Assembly (NCBI RefSeq): GCF_020740795.1 | Contig: NC_067289.1 | Coordinates: 21,906,608-21,970,607, forward strand | Reading direction: 5' to 3' | DNA length: 64,000 nt | From: Apus apus | Taxonomy: Eukaryota > Chordata > Aves > Apodiformes > Apodidae | Shown: one piece after another, positions 26,501-36,941 of the stretch | Layout: every line of letters begins with the position of its first letter | Numbering within the stretch: the stretch's first letter is position 1 | Program-made: the position numbers and the translations under genes | The notes under the pieces: model-generated | What the model saw: only the letters and a program-made list of their open reading frames with translations | Databases searched by the model: none | What the model was told of the DNA's origin: nothing

Positions 26501-29500
26501 TCTAAGACCAGAAAAGTAAAAAAAAATTTAATATATATCTAAGAACAATGAGCACAAAGAGAGCACATTTATCTACTGATAACAATAGCCTAGTAACAGT
26601 ATTTGTCTACTTATCACTGGTAGCCTGGAATCCCGTAGCAAGTATTTCAACATGCAGAAATTACTTATACTTCCAGGTACATGGAGCTTCCAGAACCAGG
26701 TTCACAACTTCCAGCAGTGAACCTCAGAAGGCAGCAGCTCTGGTTTACCAAAAAATACTTTGAAAATGAAAGAAGTGTATTATCAGAAAACAACAAAGGT
26801 GCCTAATTTCTTTTTCCACTAGGATTTTGGGTTTTTTTAAAGTCTTATTTTTTTAAAACTTATCTACAAGCTTTACCCTCAAAACCAGACTGGCACTGTA
26901 CCATTTGAAGTTGCTGCTTCCTCCGCAAAATAGTATTCAGTTTTTCTTGCTGTCTGATGTAGGTTTTCATGACTTCTTCCATGATCCTTCCCTTGTCATC
27001 TTCACAACTGATGTCTTTCATCAGAGTGGGGGATAAGGTTCTCACATCATTGCCTACTTCAACACGGCTAGAGTCTCTAGTGATTTTGGAAGAAGCACGT
27101 TCAGATTTTCCACCTCTTGCAGAACGAGTTGGCACAGGTGGATCTACAGAAGAAAGAAGAACACAGTCAAATAATCACAGAAAATTAAACATCCAGAGGG
27201 AAAAAAAAAAAAGCAAAGAAAATTGAAGTCTATTAAAAACATCAAAAGATTTTTTTGAAAACCGAAGTGAGATCACAAAATACTAGCTTGGTGCTGAGCT
27301 TTCCAAAGTTATGATATAAACATTGAAAGGACTTCATCATAATTTTCACTACTTACCTAAGTGTTTATGCTGCTCCACTCCACTTTTCAAGTCAATTTTT
27401 TCCTGTTCTTCAAGAGAAAGCTCTGGATAGGAGGCTGCTTTTTTGTGCTTTCCACTACTGACCTTCTTCTCTGACTGTCCAGGTGGGGATTTAATTACTT
27501 CTGAAGTTTTGACTGTTGGTTTTGCAACATCCTTATATTGTGATGCAAGAGATACATTTGGGGCAACCACTTTATCACACATATAAAGGTAGTAACTGAA
27601 ACAGAATAATGGTAAAATTAAGAGTGAAAGGTGAGGCACAAAAATTCATGATTGGGAAGTCTAACTTAACATGATTTCAAACTGCAACATTTTCAACAAA
27701 AAAATAAGCATGTCCTTTTTAAACTTCTCTTATGCAAAAGGAAATCCTAATGACCCACTTAATCTTTCCTGAGTAGATTATCTAGATAAGGTCTTGAGGC
27801 TATCGAACAAGAGGATTTTTCAAACATGGCTGATTAAAAAGATCATATAGAAAATGACATCAAGTCTCCATTGAAATGCAAAGAGTGAAATCAGAATGCC
27901 ACTGAATCCAGACTCACCAGCATTTTCATAATCCTTATATTAGTAATGGAGGATAGGGGAAGTGATCAGTGCAGTGGGAATGAGCATGTCACTTCTGACA
28001 TAGCAAAGCTGTGTACTCAGAGTGCTGGGTCTTCCTTCTCACATACACTGATCAATCCATCTGGATTTTCACAGCCCCTGGACTCCTGGGAAGATCCCTC
28101 TGTACTTCCCTAACTTAGCCTCCCAGCTTTTGTCTAGCACAGAGTGAAAAGACTGCCAGACGTGTTGAGGCCAGTGTCAAGATAATCAGTGTCATAATTG
28201 TGTCATGAGTCAAAATTGCTGTCTCAAACACTCTCCTTTCTCCGAGTTCTGAAGGAAGGCACCGACACAAACAGCAAACTGAGGGACCATCACAGAAGTT
28301 TCACCATTCCTGTGTTTGTCTGGGGACTACTTTGATGTCTGTGTGCTGCTTTGCTGCTAGCCAAAAGAGTCTGAAAAGCGCACGGGGATGAGGGTTAAGA
28401 GTACCTCAAGAAAAACTCTTTCCCTCGTTGAAGCAGATGACAAACTTCACACTGTGTTTCCAAAACCAACTGACAGTTCAGCTGCAGTGTTGTACCAGTG
28501 TGGAAGAAAGCCTTCCAACACCTTTTCCAAGTCTTTTTGGAAAGGAAATCAGGTTGCATTCATAGTAAAGAGGCCCTATGCAGCTTTCCACACGTATTCA
28601 TTAAAGCGTAATATGAAAGATTAAAAATTACCTTCTCTCATTTCTACTCTGAAAAGGGAAATTGTAACACATTTCATTTGTATTGCCAACCAAAGAATAC
28701 GCTTATGGCACAGCTTCAGTCCTGTATCAAAAACTGCTCATAAGCAGTTAATTAATATTTACACTAAGAAAACACATAAAAAGTTAGGGTTGCAATTATT
28801 TCAGGTTGCAATTTTTTTATTTTTTTTTTTCAGCTTGAATTATCTTTAAATAGCTAAAAGTATTTAAATACTTATACATGCAGGGCTTATAACAGGAAAT
28901 TTAGTTACCTGGGATGGAAAAAGGAGGGTGGCTGAGGATCAGTTTCTGCTTCTTGCTTTATAACTGGATACCACTGTGATAATTCCAGACTCTGCTGTGA
29001 ATCTGCCTAAAGAAAAGAAAATAAATTGGTAACTGGAAGGCAGGTACATGTTCTTTACATTTTCATAAATGGCATTTACATCATTAATAAATACATATAG
29101 ACTAGAGAAACTTGGATACTGGGAAATGGAGTACCTTTGTCAGAGATGCAGGGTGAAGCAAGCCACAGAAATTTCTTGAATCTCTCATTTCCCATTATGG
29201 GCAAAGTAGCAACATAATTAAAAGAAACTCTCTTTACAAACCTGTACAAAAGCTCTGCAGAGTTTCCATAACTCTGCCAAGGCATGCTAAAAATGTTGAG
29301 GAGTAACAGAAAGCAGGAACTAGGATTCCCAAAAGGTTGCAGGAACCTTTTGCAAGAGTATCCACATCATAGTGAGTGACTACCAGATACCTTATTACAA
29401 AATAAAACCTGTGAATACAATAGAACAATTACTAGTGTTCCAGAGACAGAACTTTCTTGAGTTGTCATGAATTTTTATTACAGAAGTGAGCAAAGCTGCT

Positions 29501-32500
29501 GCAGTAACACAACAACTGTTCCAGTTGCAGTAACAAATGAAATTAATGGAGGTGCACCAGAGTATGTAATCTTAAAAACATCCTGTGCATTTTGTATTTG
29601 GACAGTAATTCTTATTCTGTTTGTCTCAATAAATGTTTTAGTCAAAGTTACTGGTGATACTTGGTGCTCCACTGCAAAGTGACTATTAATTACAAGTGAA
29701 AGTTGTCTCCTCATATATTTAAAAAAATTCATAGCTAATAAATTGGTTCTTAATTTCACTGTATTAGAACAGCCTTGGGAAGCAGGTTTTTGGGTAAGGT
29801 GTGGTTGGGTGACCCCAGCCAGCAGCCAAGCACCCACACAGCCACTCCCTCGCCACAACCCCCAGGGGATGGGGACAAAAGTAAGAAAGCTCCTAGGTCG
29901 AGATAGAACAGTTTAATAGGTGAAGGGAAGAGAAAAAAAATCAAGTGAAGCAAAAGATACTGCTGACCACCTCCCACAGGCAGACTGATGCCCAGCTGGG
30001 TCACCGAACAACATCCACCTTGGATGCCAAAACCCCCTTTTTCTTCTCCTCCTCCCCTAGTTTTTCTTGCTGAGTGTGACATTACAAAGCACAGAGCATC
30101 TCTGTTCCCAGCCTATTTGCTGCAGGGCTCCAGCACTGAAACTGCTCAAGCCTTGTTCAGCAGCAGCCACAACATTGGTGTGTTACCAGTGCTGTTTTAG
30201 CCACAGATCCAAAGCACAGCACCATGCAGACTGCTATTAAGAAAGTTAACACCATGCCAACCAGACTCAGTATCTTTGAAAGATTGCCCAGTTTATTAAA
30301 ACAAAACAAAAACACAAACAAACAAAAAAACTATATTTACACACCCTGAAATCAATTGTCACAGAACTTTGTCTCTGGTAGTCAGGGCAGTACCCAACTA
30401 CACACGTGTGGCTTGCACCAAGGCCTCCAGAATCAAACACCACTTGACCATGACAGAGACCAAATCCCACTGACAACACTCAGATCAAAACTTCCAGTTC
30501 ACTAAATGCAGCTCTAGCAACGAAACTGAAATTTAACTCCACCCCTGCAGTTCCTCACAGTTCCAACACAGATAGAAAGGAGGAAGGACACAAGGAAGCT
30601 AAGCTCTAAAAGAGTAAATTCATAATCAAGCCTTTAAACAAATATATGAGATACAGCAAATAACCTCTAGAAAAATGGCCTTATCCTGACATTTATCAAG
30701 TTCATTCTACTTATTCAGATCATTCTAATAACTTAAATAATGGACATATGGTCTTCTACTTACATTACAGCTAGTACACAGTAATCTAATTTTAACTTCT
30801 GAATCACTTCTAATCCATGTTATAGGACTCACATATTAACAAATGTATATATTTGCATAAGTAAGTATGTATCAGGTGATCTGTATTTTCAAGTTATCCA
30901 GTCAGATTTTTACATTCTCACCAATTTCAACTGAAATAAAACCAGAATCATCTACTCATTAGCGTGCGTTTTGCAAATGAACTGCATAACATGCAACCCC
31001 ATTTTTACTTAGGAAATAAAATGAAAGATAATCATAAATAAACACGAAGTCTTTCTAACAAGATTCCCTCCTCATCATCCAGGTTAATAAAATACTGATA
31101 AAATATCTAACCTCAATATATTTAATTATCTAACCATGTATATTTAATTATCTAACCATGTCTTTAGTTTAGATGCTCTTAAACTATTATTTAAATGCAA
31201 TATATCCAAGTCAACTTAAAATTAACTTAATTACTCCTACCTAGACCATTCAAAAGGGTTATATTAGAAATGTCTTATTTTTCTTCTAAAACTAGTTGTA
31301 CAAAGCTATTTTTAAAGGAAAAAAATACATACAGGTAAGTAGTGGTTTCAGCCTCATCACTAAGCCAGTGGTTTTAGCAGAGATGGGATTTATAAAATTA
31401 CTCAGAAGAAATGTTAATTCTCCACATGCTGACCAACCCCAGGAACTGGTTTGAGAAGCAAGCCAGCTGTAGTGCCACAAAGTCAAAGGGAATGAGGACC
31501 TGGTAGCACACAGATCAGCACAGACTTGGTGACAGCTCTCCCACAAAGAGCAGGAGGATGCTACACTGCAGCCTGGAACTCAACAGAAAATTAGAAACCT
31601 GGTGGCGATCAAATATACAGCTTGCAGCTTTCTTACTAGCACAAAGAACAGAAAGGAATTGACCTTGTGAGCCCAGCAGGTGAGAGCCTGCATTGTCTGC
31701 TCTTAACACACTGAGGGCAGAAGAGTACTTGCAGGGTGAAGTGAGTGAACTCAGTGAAATGATAGGGGGAAAGGCAAGGCACAGGAACTAGGATGCTCTG
31801 AGGGGTGTGGGATTTAATTAATAATTTACTAATACTGGATGGACAAAGAGCTAGCCAAGGGCAACCGTTCTTCCTGGGCCCTTCAAGATAACCTCAAGGT
31901 GCATCAGCACTTCTGAGGACTGACTCAGCAAAGGTTGTAAGGTAACAGAATAGCAAATGAAACATCCTGCAAATACATTTCCCTAGGAGTGTAAGAAAAT
32001 AGAATGTCAACATGTGTACCTAATACCTCTCTCACACCACAGAAATGAGGGAAAGGCAAGCGAAGCAGCCCAAGTTTCCATCTGAAGCAGCCCAAGTCTC
32101 CCCAGGACAAAGAAACAGAACCTGTGCTCCAACACTCCCCTCTTAAACTCTTCTGATCTTGAAGAATATCCATGAGCCAAAAAAAACCCAACCAAACCAA
32201 CCAACAAAAAACCCTCCCCCACCATTTTATCTTTGTTCAAGTTTTCAGTCTCTCTCTGATTTCACATGCTGTTCTGTAAGAAAGAACTACACAGGTCTGC
32301 AACAGAAGACTCTAGAAAGTTTTTGTATTTCGTTTGCACCAACCAGCCCAGTTCAAATGACTGTTACTGCTCATTTCAGGTAGGGGTTTTTTTCGTCCGT
32401 ACCCATGAAACTGAAAGGTCTGAAATCTGTGGCTGTGAAAAGGGAAGCAGTATTACAGATATGAACATGGAATACTATTTTCCATTGCTACTTCCACCAC

Positions 32501-34870
32501 ACTACAGCCTCTCACCTACACTGGCACTGCAAGGATAAAGACTGACATGCCTTTATCAGATGGAAAGTCTCGTTGCTATCAACTTACCTGTATCTTCCAC
32601 TACTTCACCACATGGAAGCCTGCCACACTGCAGACTTTTGTGGAAATTTTCTGCCAAAATCCCTTAATTGTAGGCTGGCACAGCTGTAAAAATGCCTGTT
32701 ACTACCGTAAGCCTTTCTGCAATACTAACTTTGCAGAAGTTTATGCTGAAAGGTGTCAAGTTAGAGCATCCCTTTTTGGGCTCAACCATCTGGGCTGCTG
32801 CTGCTGCTGTTCTGAAATCCACCACAAAACATCAAGCAGGCAAAACGGATATATAACCAAACCAGTAGCCATCAAAGAGAGATATTAATGCCAAATACAC
32901 TTAAAAGGAAATTGGGGCAGAAACCGCTTAAAAATTGGTTAAGTTTAAATTATACCCCAAAACCTCTACATTCTAGGAATGGGAACATCTATAATCATCA
33001 CTACTGATCTGATGCTTGTCTTATTAAAGTACAAGCTCTCCAAGGGAAAAAATAAGCTCTGTATTTTTGAACCAGAGCACAGACTTGCAGCAGTATTTTA
33101 GAAAAAAATACATCTATTATTAACCATTGTCAAGATACCGGCCTACGACTCATTGCTTGGGCTGCTTAAAACCCCCTCTATTTTTGCCATATTTCTCTAT
33201 ACAACTGGTTTAAGCAGAAAGGCACTGCTGAACAAAAAGACTTTGGGATTCTAAACAGCAACTTACGAATGCAGCACTACGCTACATGCAAAGTCATGAG
33301 GTGGCTGGTTAGCAAGCCAGGTCACCACACACCCCACGTGTATGGGCTGAAACAAAAACAACAATTGAAGAATTCATTTGTAATACTTGATTTTCAAGCT
33401 CGTCTCTGCTTTGCTCAGCTGCTGCAACACACACTGCATAAAACATACTCAAAGGTCAAATGGGAGAATGAAAATTTCCACAACAGCTCTGATTCTTCCA
33501 GAGACTGCGTACTTTAGAAAAGAATAAGAACCCACAAGGCCAAACCAGCTCAAAGGAAGTTACTTACAGTGCAAACGGGAGAGAAATGACCACACCTTTT
33601 AATGAGAAACGTATTTCCATGGTGCAGCTCTCTCACAAATTCAGCTGAGGCTTGACTTGACAAGCACTCCCCTTTACAAAAGGCAAGCGACGCGCTTCCA
33701 GAACAAGTATTTACGTGTGAGCAGAAGGAGATTTGGGAGTTTTACAAGAGTAGATGAACTTACTTTGGATCGAGTTCTTTTCTGATTTTTCTCGCTAAAT
33801 TTCTCCTTCATTTCCTCCAAGAGGTGTTTGAGTTCCCGCTCCTCCGACGTTCCCAGGTATTTTTGGTTAATATGCAGGTAGCAGTGCCACTTGGCCGACT
33901 CAAACCCCCAGTGGCAGGTCCTCTTGTCCGGGGATCTGTGTGAGTGCATCACAAACGTCTGGGGTGAGAACATCCCGTAGCACTCCAAGCACTGGATACA
34001 TGGGTCATCTGGGGCCAAGTAGAACTGAGGTGCAAACAACCCCTGGCACTTGCCCAGGCATTCATGCTCTACTTCAAAGGCACTGCCAGTCTCTTTCAGT
34101 TGGGCCAAGGTGTTCTTACCAGGGAGAAAGCCGCCGTTTTGCGGAAAAGTGCGAGGACGTAGTAGAGCATTGCAGAGTCTCTGAGCATCAGTCAAGGTAA
34201 TTAGCCCACAGGACGGAGCGTTAAACGGAAGAATTCCCAAAACCTTCAGAATGTGAAGCTGGTCAGAAGTGCACCGTGAGCAGTAGATATACAGCTCGTC
34301 ACACACCGTGTTGATCTGTTGCAAGGAAAAGTCTCGGAGAACTGAGTTCAACACTTGAGGCAGGCAAAGCCTTTTTTCACCTCCGACTTTAAAACAAGAG
34401 ATAGATTCCCCCTCCAGCACAGTCTGGGTGAGTTCCGTGGAGCTGTCGGGAGGAATGAGCAGCGGACCAGAAAGTACCTGTGGCGATGGGAGAGGCAAGA
34501 AGACAGTGGGTGACATGCTTTCCTGGGAATAACGAGCCGAGAAAGCTGCCGGTCCTCCCAGCGAGCTCTGGCTGCTCAGGTGGAACTGTGCCAAGGTGTG
34601 CTTCAAACCTGGATTTAAATTCAAAGGCTCAGATAGCGAAGCACTGCTTGGCTTGGCGGTTTCCCCGTCAGCTTCCACAGGAGTTTCTTCATACTCGTCC
34701 AAGTTTTCCTTCTTTATTGTTGGCAATTTATTAATTACAACTCGTACTTTGCTATTGACATGCATTTCCGTCATTGCCTTTTTTAACGGAGGACTCCCGT
34801 CTTCCTGGATCCCATTCCTTTTTTGGTCTGAAACCAGACCTAGAGGGAAGTTCATCTGTGGGCTTTCCAT
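23348..34870 (-). CDS. SKIL: SKI-like proto-oncogene SnoN, complete coding region, 6 coding exons
   Basis: Nuclear co-repressor that binds SMAD2/3 and SMAD4 and silences TGF-beta target genes; itself degraded on TGF-beta signalling. Coding exons are 34870-33764, 29006-28909, 27595-27357, 27143-26902, 26465-26241 and 23509-23348, giving 690 residues (human 684). Residues 1-369 in the first coding exon hold the Ski/Sno/Dac homology domain (about 135-240, with [10 protein letters not shown] and the [12 protein letters not shown] segment) and the SAND-like SMAD4-binding domain (about 255-350, with paired cysteines in [12 protein letters not shown] and CIQCLECYG). Residues from about 530 to 690 are a long coiled coil for dimerisation. 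The ATG at 34870 is the first in frame, has G at -3 and G at +4, and aligns with the human start. The region 402-530 is the most diverged from human. CLDN11 follows on the same strand, PRKCI precedes it. Confidence 0.97.
23510..26240 (-). other. SKIL: SKIL intron 5 (coding numbering)
   Basis: 2.7 kb intron between coding exons 5 and 6, AT-rich. It carries a CR1 3' fragment at 25553-25912. No other feature recognised. Confidence 0.85.
25553..25912 (-). mobile_element. CR1 LINE, 5'-truncated 3' end
   Basis: On the minus strand the sequence encodes the end of the CR1 reverse-transcriptase [47 protein letters not shown] and VDVVF are diagnostic. It ends in the short CR1 3' tail with GATTCTGTGATTCC-like octamers and no poly-A. 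Only about 360 bp remain, and the frame is open for about 70 codons, so it is a fairly young copy. It is inserted in the same orientation as SKIL. Confidence 0.93.
26241..26465 (-). CDS. SKIL: SKIL coding exon 5
   Basis: 225 bases, residues 563-637, in frame at both ends. Entirely coiled coil with heptad-like Leu/Glu/Lys spacing ([19 protein letters not shown]) and the conserved [18 protein letters not shown]. Acceptor TTTGCAG|GAAGTG, donor GCACAG|GTGAGA. Confidence 0.96.
26466..26901 (-). other. SKIL: SKIL intron 4 (coding numbering)
   Basis: A 436-base AT-rich intron with no further feature seen. Confidence 0.85.
26902..27143 (-). CDS. SKIL: SKIL coding exon 4
   Basis: 242 bases, residues 482-562. 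A variable basic/serine-rich first half, then the conserved [16 protein letters not shown] that opens the coiled coil. Acceptor TTCTGTAG|ATCCAC, donor CAAATG|GTACAG. Confidence 0.95.
27357..27595 (-). CDS. SKIL: SKIL coding exon 3
   Basis: 239 bases, residues 402-481 and one base of D482. Begins [16 protein letters not shown], nearly as in human, and contains the conserved [11 protein letters not shown]. Acceptor CTGTTTCAG|TTACTA, donor TTAG|GTAAGT. The part between is variable among vertebrates. Confidence 0.95.
27596..28908 (-). other. SKIL: SKIL intron 2 (coding numbering)
   Basis: 1.3 kb intron. No additional exon, repeat or RNA gene recognised. Confidence 0.8.
28909..29006 (-). CDS. SKIL: SKIL coding exon 2
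   Basis: 98 bases, residues 370-401 and two bases of S402 ([13 protein letters not shown]...PSFFHP). Acceptor TTTCTTTAG|GCAGAT, donor CCCAG|GTAACT. The SWYPVIKQE and FLHPS segments of human SnoN are recognisable. The exon has no long open frame of its own and was found by homology. Confidence 0.93.
29800..30270 (-). mobile_element. Solo LTR of an avian endogenous retrovirus (ERVL-like)
   Basis: Read on the minus strand it begins CTGGTTGGCATGGTGTTAAC and continues with the GTGCTGTGCTTTGGATCTGTG, CACCAATGTT and GCTGAACAAGGC blocks. It ends with the AGTTTAATAGG-complement, GCTTGGCTGCTGGCTGGGG and CCACA blocks known from a very common bird LTR. No internal gag-pol sequence lies beside it, so it is a solo LTR. 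Substitutions and small gaps against the family as I remember it suggest an old insertion. Family assignment is from memory, and the boundaries are good to about 10-20 bases. Confidence 0.6.
31117..31160. repeat. Perfect 22 bp tandem duplication
   Basis: Two identical adjacent copies of a 22-base unit beginning TATATTTAATTATC (31117-31138 and 31139-31160), in SKIL intron 1. The identity of the copies suggests a recent slippage or duplication event. Confidence 0.95.
33764..34870 (-). CDS. SKIL: SKIL coding exon 1 (start)
   Basis: Residues 1-369, a single long exon as in other Ski/Sno genes. Starts MESPQMNF, contains both conserved globular domains and ends at RSK before donor CCAAA|GTAAGT, phase 0. 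Confidence 0.96.
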
Positions 34871-35138
34871 TGCTAAACACCAGAACCTGTAATTAACTGA
34901 AGACTTGAATGTGCATCTTCCCTCTTGTTCACGCAAAAACACGATTTCAGGTGCTCCTGATTATCTCAGGTACACCAAGCCTCGCACTTTTCAGTAAAGT
35001 GTCACTTCTTCAGCCTCTGGCAGTAAAAACTGTAGCCCGTTTGGCATGAAATACCATAAAATTAATAAGGAAGAGGTTAATTTCTTTTTCTTGCAGTTTT
35101 ATAGTTATTTGTTCAATTTTCTCATATAAAAAAAACAA
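34871..35138 (-). other. SKIL: Probable SKIL 5'UTR part of the first coding exon
   Basis: A good minus-strand acceptor (TTTTTTATACATATTGCAG) ends at 35139, about 270 bases before the ATG. SKIL in mammals has one or more non-coding first exons, so an intron ending here is plausible. Not proven. Confidence 0.35.
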
Positions 35139-36086
35139 CTGCAATATGTATAAAAAAGGCTTTTCTTCAAGCCTTACCCACTATTTTACACAGTAGTCTT
35201 CTACAGTGATTGAGTAAAAAGCAACGCTTTGATGCAAGAGTGTCCATCCTTGATCATTTTTTTTTAAATATACTGTCTTCTCAGCTAAGTCTCTATTTAA
35301 ATATTAAAAAAAACCAAAAAACAGGCCTCAGTCTGAAGAATGGTGATATCAACGCACCCGATCCCAAAGGCAGCTCCAGTTGTTTGAAACCTGTGTTCAG
35401 CGCTCTTCAGCTCCCGGGGACCACACGGAGTCTGCAGGGCTTGCTTTATTGTGCTGCCAACTTCGGGATTTCACCACCACCACCGCGCGAGGGGCTCCGG
35501 CGGCTCTCAAATAAAAGCCCAAATTAAAGGCTGATCCAGATCACCGGCCAAAACTGAAGGTCCCCTAGAGAGTCACCGTTCGCACAGATGTCACGGGGCG
35601 TGTGTCAGAGTTTTCCCACCCCCAGAGATCAGCAGGAGAGGTAAGATCCAGGCCAGCGGCTGAACGCGTGTCTGGTGCCAAGAGTCCTGTCAGCCCTCCC
35701 GGATCACCTGCGGAAAGAGAAGGCGCTCAGCTGCCAGCAAGCCCAAAATGTGAGTTTCCTGCCTCAGAGGAGGGGCAGGTTTCCCAGCCCGTTACGAAAC
35801 GCCGGCGCGCTCTCCCGCCGCCCCGGGAGCCCGCCCCGGCCCCGCCGGTGGGTGACGCCGGGTGAAGCCGCCGCCGGCGACTCCGGGAGCGCCGCATCCA
35901 CCGGGCGGGGGAGGGGGCGGCGGGGACAGCGCGGCCCCTCAGGGCTGCAGCCCCGGCGCGGACGGGGTCTGCGGAGAGCGGGCTGCCCCCCAGCCCCTCC
36001 TGCGCCCCGGGGACCGGACCCTGGCCCTGCAGCCCCTTCCCGGAAGGGCCCGGGACGCCGCATCCCTCCTTCCCTCCGTGACTCAC
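35139..36086 (-). other. SKIL: Probable SKIL 5'UTR intron
   Basis: Lies between the candidate acceptor at 35140-35139 and a near-consensus donor GAG|GTGAGT whose exon would end at 36087. Both sites are read directly; the pairing is inference. Confidence 0.3.
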
Positions 36087-36500
36087 CTCAGCCCCGCCGG
36101 CACCGGGCAGGGCTCCCCGCCGCCGCACCCCGGCCCCTCCTTCTCCCCGCCGCCCCCTCCTTCCCCGCCCCACCGCCGCACCCCAGCCCCTCTCCCCGCC
36201 GCCCCCCCCCCCCACCCCCCGCCGCCGCCGCCGCCGCCACCCCCTCCCCCCGGGGCCGGCGCGCCCCTCCCCCCCCCCCCGCCGCTCCCGCCCCTCCCCC
36301 CCCGCGGGGCCGCTGCTCCCCCTGTCCGGACCCCCCCGGTGGCTCCCGGTGCTCACCCGCTGCCGCGGGGGCTCCCGCTGCCCTCGGGGAGCGGAACCGG
36401 CGCCGCGCACGCGCCGCCCCCCCCGTGACCTCACTGCGGAGACGGCGGCGGCGGCGGCGACAGCCACGGAGACGGCGGCGGCGGCGCGCGGGCACGAACC
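36087..36500 (-). other. SKIL: Candidate non-coding SKIL exon 1
   Basis: Ends at a near-perfect donor, GCTGAG|GTGAGT, at 36087. The right-hand boundary (transcription start) is unknown and placed only roughly. A second donor-like site, CAGCGG|GTGAGC, lies near 36350, so alternative first exons are possible. Confidence 0.3.
36181..36330 (-). repeat. C-homopolymer and CCG-rich tract (G-rich on the coding strand)
   Basis: Runs of 9 to 13 C interleaved with GCC triplets. On the SKIL strand these are G runs able to form G-quadruplexes in the promoter or 5'UTR. Confidence 0.85.
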
Positions 36501-36839
36501 CGCCGGCGGCGCGCGCCGCCCCCTCCCCTCCCCCCCCCTGCTGCCGCCGCCGCCGCCGCCGCAGCCCCGCCCCTGTCTGGGGCGCCGGCGGGAGGGGGCG
36601 GGAAGAGGCACCCGCGGGCCGAAACCAGCGACGCAAGAAATGAAAGAAGTGCTCCTGCTGCTCGGCCCCCGCCGGGCCAGAGCCAGCCCGGGGCGGGGGA
36701 GGCGGCGGCGCCGCTGCTGGGGCCGGGGCGGGGCGGGGCGGGGGGCGAGAGCAGCCGCGGCAGAGAGGGCAGGAGGCCCGGGGCGCGGCAGCCGGCCGGG
36801 CGGGAGGAGCGGGACGGGAGCTGGGAGCTGACAGCCCGG

Positions 36840-36941
36840 CCGCTGCCCCTCGGCGGCCGCTGCCCCTCGGCGGCCGCTGCCCCTCGGCGGCCGCTGCCCC
36901 TCGGCGGCCGCTGCCCCTCGGCGGCCGCTGCCCCTCGGCGG
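36840..36941. repeat. Minisatellite, 6 perfect copies of a 17 bp unit
   Basis: Unit CCGCTGCCCCTCGGCGG, repeated exactly six times (36840, 36857, 36874, 36891, 36908, 36925). Each unit starts CCGC and ends GCGG, so it is partly self-complementary. It sits at the upstream edge of the SKIL CpG island. Confidence 0.98.

Larger units (their letters stand above)
29007..33763 (-). other. SKIL: SKIL intron 1 (coding numbering)
   Basis: 4.8 kb intron. Holds a solo LTR at about 29800-30270 and a perfect 22 bp tandem duplication at 31117-31160. The remaining sequence is AT-rich and featureless to the eye. Confidence 0.8.

Noticed and set aside
32547-32888. 113-codon cysteine-rich plus-strand frame in SKIL intron 1
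   Set aside because: Cysteines come from a short CTG repeat (TGCTGCTGCTGCTG) and the spacing fits no known cysteine-rich family.
34871-34942. N-terminal extension of SnoN upstream of the chosen start
   Set aside because: The frame is open for 24 more codons but contains no ATG; the first triplet is GTG. The ATG at 34870 has good context and aligns with the human start.
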